A stretch of DNA of 64,000 bases. Source: Cryptomeria japonica. Lineage: Eukaryota > Streptophyta > Pinopsida > Cupressales > Cupressaceae. The stretch covers positions 627,293,240-627,357,239 of the forward strand of contig NC_081415.1 in assembly GCF_030272615.1 (NCBI RefSeq). The letters run 5' to 3'. The translations under genes and the position numbers were made by a program. Numbering within the stretch: the stretch's first letter is position 1; each line of letters starts with the position of its first letter. Of this stretch, positions 56,179-64,000 are shown one piece after another. The notes under the pieces were generated by a model. It saw nothing but the letters and a program-made list of their open reading frames with translations. It had not been told where the DNA came from and searched no databases.

Positions 56179-58006
56179 TTGACTCAGAGTTTACAACTAG
56201 AGCTGACATTTGAGGATAGAGCAACAGTTGAGGTCATGAGACTGTGGTATATTATGTATGTGCTTGAGTTTCAAGCAAACATGGGATTGCTGACTGCATT
56301 AGTTGAGAGATGGCACACATGCACTTTTCATTTGTCAATGGGTGAGATGATAGTCACCTTAGAGGATGTGTATAGGATACTATGGATACCGATCAATGGG
56401 GAGTTGGTTCCTTACAATCAAGATGGAGATAGGGATGCACTAAGATGAGTGTTTCAGGATCCAAGACTAGAGATGAGGGCAGGACATGTTGCTTGGGACA
56501 CCATGATAGCTATAGGATTAGCACTACCATCAGTGTTGGCAAGAGTTATCAGTGGGTTCCTGTGTCCGAACTGGGTGACATGAGGGTTGGCAGTGGGATG
56601 GGGGAGGACACAGAGACATTGGTGACAAAGCACACCAGGTTTGCATGGGGGCGTGTCTGCTGGCACACTTGTATTATGAGCTGCATCAATTTTTGTATCA
56701 TGGATCAGTAGGATTGGGGTGTGGGGTGACCTTGTTGCAGGTTTGGGCATATGAGCATCTTCCAGTTACATGACCAATTCATTTTAGAGGGAGGGGACAT
56801 GGATGCAACTATGTACACCTGTATGATATGATTACCTCATAGCCATGGATTGGGAGGCTGGAGTATTGGTGTCGGGTTATCAGTGAGGTAAACAGTGTGG
56901 TATGGAGGCCTTACTTAGACTGTGAGGAGTGGGAGGATGACGCAATGGAGCCGTCATATGTATTCAGGAGCAGGTATCTGATAGGGAGGACACCATATAT
57001 TATTGAGAGGCAATTGATAGACAGGTTATGCAGGCAGTTCAACAGGATACATCGGATTCCATGGGGTTCGAGGATGTATGCGCAGACAGTGAGGGATCAG
57101 GTGCATTTGGGTCCGTTATTGTCTTATGATCAGGCAGTGACACAGCTGCAGGAGATGGTTCCCATGCCTTGGGACATATGGGTAGATGTAGATGATGCAG
57201 GGATGGATGCAAAGTCTACTGCATATTGGGCAGAGCTTCCATTTCCACAACTAATGAATCTAGGGGAGCTAATAGAGGGAGATGGTGGAGGTGATGGAGA
57301 TGATAGTGGAGATGGCAGAGGTAGGGGCCAACCATGGAGGTGGGGTGCAGTGGTAGAGAGGAGAGTGGCATAGAGGAGAGAGGGTAGAGAGGAGAGACAA
57401 GCTCATGTAGTTAGGGGTAGAGGTGGATTGCCATTACAGGTGCTAGCAACACAGGTTCCCATACAGGTATAGGTTCCCAAATAGGTACAGGAGCAACCAC
57501 GGGGATAGGGTGAGGGGAGAGAGGAGGAGGAGGATGAGCTACTATCCTTGAGGGATATCTGTCAGGGATAGGCAGATGAGATCTAGGATCTGGAGAGGGA
57601 TATGACTAGGCTCACGAGACAGCTGAGGGACACTGAGTGGGAGAGGGATCAGGATATTCAACACTATATAGAGGCTGAGACAACACTGAGGGCAGGGAGG
57701 CAGGCACCAGAGGACATAGGGGCCAGATATGCCTATGTTCTGCAGGAAGGGGAGGAGATAACCTACTAGAAAGACCTATACTATGGAGTGGTGCCACTAG
57801 ATCAACAGACTAGGACCTTCTGGAGACCATCACGGACTACGACGACCATTGGAGAGAGAGACAGGAGACATGCGTCTAGTGGTGGGGTCATGGGTCCTCC
57901 ACCACCACCAAATAGAGGGGGCAGGAGAGATGATCCTGGGATAGGGACTTCTAGGGCTCAGAATCTATCAAGGCTAGTTGGCTCCAAGGGAGGAAGTTCA
58001 TCATAG
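56179..58006 (+). pseudogene. Second plant mobile domain (PMD) protein, antisense in the second LTR element
   Basis: It begins MTQSLQLELTFEDRATVEVM and continues YIMYVLEFQANMGLLTALVE, TLEDVYRILWIPINGEL, FAWGRV, VVWRPYLDCEEWEDD, RSRYLIGR, then a Gly/Asp-rich run and ends GPPPPPNRGGRR ... GSKGGSSS. It aligns throughout with the PMD ORF at 38729-40501 (shared AN-GLLTAL-ERWH, TLEDV-RIL-IPI-GE, WRPYLDC, RYLIGR). It has stops (for example TGA at 56446) and frameshifts near 56600-56890, so it is more decayed than the first copy. Confidence 0.82.
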
Positions 58007-59730
58007 CCTTAGAGGGCTCCCTATGTATTAGTTTTTGTACCATTTTGTATGATGATGTAGACACCTTCGAGTGATTGTGTAGCCATATGTATTTTGAAAT
58101 CATTGTATCATGACACTTATGATTTTGAGATATATATATGAGATGATTCATCTTTGCGGCAGCGATATGCATGTGTGCCTATGTGATGTTGCTTCTATGT
58201 GATGCATGTTTCTATATGATGCTTATGATATGGATGCAAATATGTACATGATGAAATGCAATATTTTTTTGTTCTTTTATGTTTTAAATATGCTATGCAA
58301 ATGCAAATGTGGATGTATAAAATGCAGATGAATATGATAATGCAAATAGCTATTTGTATGATGAGAATGTAAAATGTGCTAACATGTGTTGTGTGCAAGA
58401 TGTGATGCAATTGTGATATCTATATGTATGAAATGATAATATGTGGTAATGTAGGTGCAAACTACATGAAATGCAGATATTTTTGGTGTGTCATTATACT
58501 CAGTCATGTGATAGTAGGCTACACAGACTCAAGAAAGGCGATGGGGGTCAATCGAGAAAGAGGGATGGAAGATAGAAGATATGGAAGTGAAAGAGCTTCT
58601 TTTGCATTATCATCATTGAGCTTTATTATGGAAAATAGGTTATGACAATCAAGGTATATGTTTGACCCAGAAAGTCATTATACCTGTTTACATGGAGATC
58701 AGACAGTCACAAACAAAGAATGCCCCAGTTCACACTAGACTCATAGTGTCCTCATATCCTTGGACAAGTCATAGCATTACTAAGAGACAATCCAACATAC
58801 AACAAAGAAAAATAGGTGACGATACCCCATCCTCACCTTTCTAGTCAAAGACATCTTGGAGATAAAATCTCTAGCCAGAGACATCCCAAAAAAGCTAAAA
58901 GACATGTCACCAAAAGATAAAATCAAAAGAAAATCAAGACTCGACACCAACATCCATCGTAGTCCTCAAGTTAAGTGTCTCTTGTCACTTGTATAAGTCG
59001 ATTTGATTGTGGTCACAATGTTTACTTTCACAAAAGGATAGATAGCATTGAACCATAATGTTGTTTGAGTCTGTTGAAAGATTTGATTTGTTGAAGCCCA
59101 TTGCTGCTATTGTGTCTCATCTAATTGAATGAATCCATGAAACTGATACTTTATTGTGGAGAAAATAGAACTTTATTGCGGATTGGCGATGCAAGTGTTA
59201 CTTTATTGCGGATTGTGTGTGGATAGACTGAAGAAAATTGGAAGAAACTATACTCCTCAGAACGTGGGATGCTCTTAGTTACACGCCCATCACTAGACTT
59301 GGGATTTTCCTTAGCCACAGATAGGAGTGATTTATTATGGATGGAAAGGGTGAAAATGAGGGATTATTATGAATGGCTAACCAATCTTGGGTAGATCAAT
59401 AATAAGCCATGATGGGAATGGGTAAGTTTATTATGGATAGATAGGCTGTGAGTGTGTGCAAAGTGAAGGACGAAATGGAATCCTGAAGGAGGGAGGAGCA
59501 ATGTCTCTACACATGGCGTTGATAATCTGGTTTTCACCATGGTACTTGCCCACGACACCACCCAAGTGGGTTTCACCATTGGACGAATTTATTTCTCTTT
59601 ACTTTTTTCAATTTTTTAATTTTTTTGTGTCATAAGGCGCCCGTTTGCTAGGTTTTCACCAAGTAACGATTTTTTTATGTTTATGATTTTTTTATATTTT
59701 TGTATTTTTGAATTAGGATACTCTGAAGAG
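58007..59730. other. Spacer between PMD gene end and pol end
   Basis: No supported gene. TTTTCACCATGGTACTTGCC near 59533 has a counterpart TTTTCATCACGGTACTTGCC near 32830 in the first element, in the same orientation relative to the neighbouring long ORF. Confidence 0.5.
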
Positions 59731-60153
59731 CTATGTGTAAAACCTACGAAGGTGCGTGCTATTGATAAGATCCTCCAAAGGTTCGCCCTCTGTGGTTGAG
59801 AGCTAATATGCACTGGATCCATAGGCCGTTGTGATGATGTAAGGACCAAGCCAATTTGGTTCGAACTTGCCCTTCTTCTCTCTGTCTTGTTGATTTTTTG
59901 GATTTTCCTTGAGAACTAAGTTGCCCACCTCAAATGTATGAGGCTTTACCTTATGATTGTAGCTGCAATGTTCCTTGACTGAATGATGTGTAGCTCGAGT
60001 GATTGTCTTCCTTGATAAAGGAATTGAGATAGAATTACTAGTGTGTGGACTATGTTTGGCCATATGTGTGTCACCTAAATAAGTTTGGGCATCCCTGATC
60101 CTTGATAACAAAGTCCCTCGAGGAAGCTCCATTAAAGGTCCATGACATATCAC
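59731..60153 (-). pseudogene. Gypsy integrase C-terminal end
   Basis: Minus-strand frame: ITRATHHSVKEHCSYNHKVK, then FEVGNLVLKENPKN, KGKFEPNWLGPYIITTAYGS and, past a TAG, LSTTEGEPLEDLINSTHLRR FYT with a stop at 59731. The FEPNWLGPY and INS-HLRR-Y motifs are typical of the gypsy integrase tail. The TAG stands where Gln (AYQLS) is expected. Confidence 0.8.
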
Positions 60154-60796
60154 CAGAAGGGAATGTATGTGTGGAACAAGTGGATGAGGAATGAAGGCTT
60201 ATGATTGCAAAAAGAAGTGAAAGTTTCATGACATGATGGAGACTTAGGATCAACAAGTATGCTTTTTGACTTGAAATTTTAGAACTTTTGCCCCTAGTTA
60301 TTTTGATATTAGGGGAGATCATCTCTTGCTCTTTTTCTTTCATAGGATTTTTATCCTTGACTTTGATTTTTGCAGAGTTCAATAGCTTTTGATTTTGATT
60401 TGGGCTGAAGGACTTTTCTTTATTTTTGACTTTTAGATATTTCTTTTCAAAGCTTGATTTTTGATCCCCAATAAGTAAGGGCTTTTGTGATTCCTTTTGA
60501 TCCAAGTCTGGGAGAGGAGCGGAAATGGAAGGAGTGGATGAAGTGGTAAGGCTATATGAGTTCTCAAGTGGGTTGGCGATATGCTCAATAGATTCTTTGT
60601 TGGAACCACTCTTAGGACTATTGATATCAAGAGCTGCTTGCACCACTAGAGGAGATTTGCATTCAGACTTAGTAGCCACAACAATAGGTGGTTCACACCC
60701 AATTCCTTGAAAATTGTTTATAGGTTGTTCCTGTCGATGGAATACCTTAGATAGTGGGAGTTGATCAACATGAAATATATAATCACCACATCCCAT
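60071..60796 (-). pseudogene. Ser/Lys-rich ORF between protease and integrase
   Basis: The 241-residue frame starts MGCGDYIFHVDQLPLSKVFH and becomes Ser/Lys-rich (KNKEKSFSPNQNQKLLNSAK). It occupies the place where reverse transcriptase should be but shows no RT motif. Its end overlaps the integrase fragment in another frame, marking a deletion join. Confidence 0.5.
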
Positions 60797-60925
60797 GTCT
60801 TTAACCTTGAAGTTTTCTTTTAGCTCTCCTTGCTTTGATGTAAAAGCTTTCCAGGATTCTTGATCAACATATGCTGATGAAGGAACAACCTCTCGATTTA
60901 TTGGGATTGTTATTTCGGATCTAGG

Positions 60926-61873
60926 TCACAAATTGTTGCAATATATGAATGGGTTCAGATCAGCTTTGACGGTCACTTCAACTCCATTGTGTGGGAACTT
61001 GATACATCGATGATATGTTGAGGGAACAACTCTCATTTCATGAATCCATGGGCATCCCAAGAGTATGTTGTATGTGAGATCTAGATCAAGGACTTGACAA
61101 ACCACATCCTTCGTAACTGGCCCAACTCTAAGAGGTAAAGTGACTATGCCCTTGGATGAGCGCTCTTTGTCATCATATGCTTTTATGGTGATAGCATGTG
61201 TAGAATTTATAACCCTTTTCGAATATCCCAATTGCTTAAGAGTATTCAATGTACAAATGTTTAGACCTTCTCCATCTATCAGGACTCATTTTATTCAATG
61301 CTTGTGTAGGAAGGCTTCAATGTGTAAAGGTGCATTATGTGGTTGGCTTACAGAGGCATCATCAACTTCAGTGAATGTGAGAGAATGTGGAATAGAAAGG
61401 TATCCCACCATGGCTTGAAACTAGTCCATGTTAAGATCAGTGGGGATAGAGGTTTCTCTCAAAGCTTTATCAAGGATGGCTTTAAGTGCACGAGATATGC
61501 ATAAAATCTCAAGGATGGAGATAAGTGTGAGTGTCTTCCCTAATTGTTCTACTAGATCCTACTCAGGTTTGGTTGATGAGGAAGCGATGTTTTTAGCTGG
61601 AGCACCTTGCAAAGTGAATTTACCTCGACGAGTTGTAACATTACATTCAGAGGTAGGTTCAAAAGAAGATCCAATTCCTTTTAGGACAATTTTAGGTCTT
61701 TGGGCAGAATTTTTAGGCGTTTTGTCCTTTATGATAATGGTAGAGACATAATTATCCATCAAAATGTGATTGACAGTTGAATCATAGTTATAGGATGCTC
61801 TGGTATAGTTGGTCTGCTCATTCGTGGCTTTGGCTTTTCCCTTGTCATGTTTAGGGAATGGTTCCTTAAACAT
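60926..61873 (-). pseudogene. Retroviral-type aspartic protease region of gypsy polyprotein
   Basis: After a linker (61873-61559, KGKAKATNEQTNYTRASYNY) and stops, the frame gives VLIDGEGLNICTLNTLKQLG, the protease active site with Asp kept but a residue apparently missing (usual form DGGAGLNI). It continues VCQVLDLDLTYNILLGCPWI and VPSTYHRCIKFPHNG, typical of this protease class. At least three in-frame stops are present. Confidence 0.75.
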
Positions 61874-62160
61874 CTCATGTTATTTATTGGATGAATGTCC
61901 TTCAATCTCAATGTCACCTCTATCAATAATATCTTGTATAATGTTCTTCAAGCAATGACAATTTCCTATTTTATGTCCCTTGCTCTTATGATATTCACAG
62001 TACTTATCATCATTCTACCAATTTGGTTTGACCTTTGGTTCATATGGAGGATTGTCAGGAATTGTTATTATCTTGTTTGCCTCTAGCTTCTTGAAAGCTG
62101 ACTCAAGTGATTCTCCCAATGGGGTGTATTTCCTTCATGGTTTGGAAGTTGTTTGAGTAT

Positions 62161-63423
62161 TCACTTGGTTATTTGTAGAATTTTATCCAAAAATATGATT
62201 TTGGGTCGCACTGTATTAGCATCAACAACACCATCATTGATTGTGTTCTTGTTCTTGTCCCAAAATCTTGGCTTGTCTTTTCCTTTAAAGTCCTCTTTGT
62301 TTTCTTTGAATATTTTGATGACACCTTGCTTAATTAGGATCTTCTCTATCACTAAGCCTTTTTCAATGACGTCCTTGAAATTGAACAAGCAAGCTTTCCT
62401 TAAATCATAACCAATTTCTCTGTGGACATTCTGGGTGAACATCTCTACCATTTGTTTTTGTGGAATTTCACAAGAGAATCTATTGGCTAAATTCCTCCAT
62501 CTTTGTAGGAATGATGAAAATGACTCCCCATCCTTTTGCTTGGTGTTGCACAAAGTGGTGACTGATATGTTTGTCTCTATATTGTATGAGAAATGTTGTA
62601 TGAAAGCTTCGACCAGATCACCCCAAGACTTAATTCCAAGTGGAAGTTGGGAGAACCATCCCATAGCTTGATCACCTAAGCTTTGAGGGAACAATCTCAT
62701 CAAGTACATTTCTTCTGATGCTACCGCAATGCAAGCTGTGAAAAACTGTCTTATATGTGCCTTAGGGTCTCCTTTGCCTCTGTACTTATCGAACTTAGGT
62801 GTCACAAAATGTGTAAAAAAAGGAGGCATTGGAATGCTTTTATCAAATGGATAGGGACATGTGTCTCTCATTGTGTAAGCTAGCTTTGGTGTATTTATGT
62901 CCTCCATTTTCTTTTGTAAGTCCTTAATTTGCTGTTCCAAATTGTTCTTAGGTGGAGACCGACTTCTTGGACCATATCCCATGCCCGAGCCACCGCGTGG
63001 AGGAGGAGCATGTTGCATATATGGATGGTATTGATCATACATATGTTTATATGGAGGAGGTCTATAGTGATGCTGTGTATATGGACCACTTGGTATAGAG
63101 TCATGATCAGGAACGAAATATCTGTTTTGTCCATATATACCATACTCTACAAGCATGTCATGAGTTTGTTCTAGTGTTGCCCCCAAATTTGACGTGGGGT
63201 TTCCTTGTGTCCAAATTTTGAACATGCATTTGGATATCCAATTGATTGGGTGATTGGTCCTTAGCATTTGTATGTGATTGAGTATATTTTTATGCATAAG
63301 ACTTCCATAATGGTCTGCGAAGGTGAGGATCATATGCTTGACCATGTATATGTGCGACCTTAGGTTTTTGAAACAAAGATGATGGTGATTCAGGCACAAA
63401 ATGTGGTCCTCTACTGCCTCCAC
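62161..63423 (-). CDS. Gypsy gag (retrotransposon gag domain)
   Basis: The 420-residue minus-strand frame has RGKGDPKAHIRQFFTACIAV, LFPQSLGDQAMGWFSQLPLG, SWGDLVEAFIQHFSYN, DGESFSSFLQRWRNLANRF and EMFTQNVHREIGYDLR, the standard gag core of plant gypsy elements. The N-terminal third looks frame-shifted or reads a linker rich in Pro/Tyr/His. A CCHC zinc knuckle was not found. Confidence 0.8.
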   Translation of the reverse strand: MEAVEDHILCLNHHHLCFKNLRSHIYMVKHMILTFADHYGSLMHKNILNHIQMLRTNHPINWISKCMFKIWTQGNPTSNLGATLEQTHDMLVEYGIYGQNRYFVPDHDSIPSGPYTQHHYRPPPYKHMYDQYHPYMQHAPPPRGGSGMGYGPRSRSPPKNNLEQQIKDLQKKMEDINTPKLAYTMRDTCPYPFDKSIPMPPFFTHFVTPKFDKYRGKGDPKAHIRQFFTACIAVASEEMYLMRLFPQSLGDQAMGWFSQLPLGIKSWGDLVEAFIQHFSYNIETNISVTTLCNTKQKDGESFSSFLQRWRNLANRFSCEIPQKQMVEMFTQNVHREIGYDLRKACLFNFKDVIEKGLVIEKILIKQGVIKIFKENKEDFKGKDKPRFWDKNKNTINDGVVDANTVRPKIIFLDKILQITK

Positions 63424-63457
63424 TATTAGGCCTCCTTTGATCCATGTTGAGTTGAGG

Positions 63458-63847
63458 TTATTGCAAAGGTCGAAGTTCCATTATTTGAGACATGTCAAAA
63501 TCACGAGGAATCCTGGCTCCACTTTGTGCCATTACTTGTAAGAAATATTGTCCATCTCTCCTCATTATTTCCTCAACCAATAAATTAAAACGAGGATCCA
63601 TAATGGAGTCTTCCACTTCTGCTAAATGTACAGAAAAGTTGTCCATATTGTCATTGTGTGTATCATTGTTGTTTGTAGTGTCCATGTTCTCAACATTTGG
63701 AATGTTTCTATAGGCATCCATGTCAGGTAATGTGGTATGATCAGAATTGAAGAAGATATCATTGTCATATTCATAGGCACTCATGTTTGCGGACCCTTGA
63801 GCCTCTTTAGTTTCTCTCCTAGATTTTTGGGAATGGGTTTCAACCAT
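63458..63847 (-). CDS. N-terminal gag-region ORF of the second element
   Basis: The 129-residue frame MVETHSQKSRRETKEAQGSA ... LLVEEIMRRDGQYFLQVMAQ ends MSQIMELRPLQ, 35 bases before the gag ORF. It likely forms the start of the gag polyprotein. The 63848-64000 remainder is untranslated leader. Confidence 0.55.
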   Translation of the reverse strand: MVETHSQKSRRETKEAQGSANMSAYEYDNDIFFNSDHTTLPDMDAYRNIPNVENMDTTNNNDTHNDNMDNFSVHLAEVEDSIMDPRFNLLVEEIMRRDGQYFLQVMAQSGARIPRDFDMSQIMELRPLQ

Positions 63848-64000
63848 GAACTAGGTCTTGACCAAGATGTGTGAGACTAGATAAAAATGGAAAGAGTATG
63901 GAAGACCAAGAGTTGGATGGAATGTAAATGAATCTGAGGTGTAGTTGCAATGTCCAAAGTGTAAGACCAAGTATGTATGTAGTAGAGTAGGTGTGGCTTC

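Larger units (their letters stand above)
53350..64000 (-). mobile_element. Gypsy-like LTR retrotransposon with antisense PMD gene, cut by the right window edge
   Basis: In element sense (minus strand) the order is gag (63847-62161), protease (61873-60926), a fused Ser/Lys-rich ORF (60796-60071), integrase end (60153-59731), spacer, PMD gene on the opposite strand (56179-58006), polypurine tract (54760-54773) and 3' LTR starting at 54759. The 5' LTR lies beyond 64000. No reverse transcriptase or RNase H was found between protease and integrase, so it appears to be a deletion derivative. The left end at about 53.35 kb is an estimate. Confidence 0.8.

Noticed and set aside
61140-61751. Plus-strand ORFs over the protease region
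   Set aside because: They are antisense to recognisable gypsy protease and linker sequence.

Overview
The window looks like nuclear DNA of a seed plant, most likely a gymnosperm. It is AT-rich, holds one conserved spliced gene with very long repeat-filled introns, and otherwise consists mostly of transposable elements. No plastid, mitochondrial or bacterial gene organisation is visible. The species cannot be told from the sequence alone.

The one clear host gene is a complete Mediator subunit 15 gene (MED15, MED15a type) on the minus strand, from the ATG at 25620 to the stop at 7485. I rebuilt 11 coding exons with GT..AG junctions and continuous phase. They total 3924 bp (1307 codons plus stop): an N-terminal KIX domain (exons 1-3), two Gln-rich exons (4 and 7), a short conserved central segment (5-6) and the conserved C-terminal domain (8-11). 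Intron 1 (about 6.0 kb) holds a LINE RNase H fragment and a tRNA-derived SINE with a 16-bp target-site duplication. Intron 7 (about 4.7 kb) holds copia and gypsy fragments. Left of MED15 (1-7.4 kb) lies mostly unassignable DNA, plus a candidate two-exon gene for a 37-residue peptide (1028-2624, minus).

Right of MED15, about 28.5-45 kb holds a decayed, spliced DDE-like transposase gene on the plus strand. It is split by a 12.7-kb LTR element (29951-42645) that is flanked by a near-perfect 5-bp duplication. That element has 1.25-kb LTRs, a polypurine tract, an antisense ORF for a plant mobile domain (PMD) protein next to its 3' LTR, and an internal segment inverted relative to its own LTRs, bounded by about 760-bp inverted arms. 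From 45 to 53 kb there are decayed ORFs, tandem duplications, minisatellites and a cluster of CCCCTTAAGACATCC repeats.

From about 53.4 kb to the right edge lies a second LTR element of the same lineage on the minus strand: 3' LTR, polypurine tract, antisense PMD gene, then integrase end, protease and gag. It seems to lack reverse transcriptase, and its 5' LTR is outside the window. The two elements share the layout [gag/pol-like part] - [antisense PMD gene] - [PPT-3' LTR]. Most in-frame stops in their ORFs that I examined are explained by a single C-to-T change (CAG, CAA or CGA to a stop), as expected from decay of methylated DNA.
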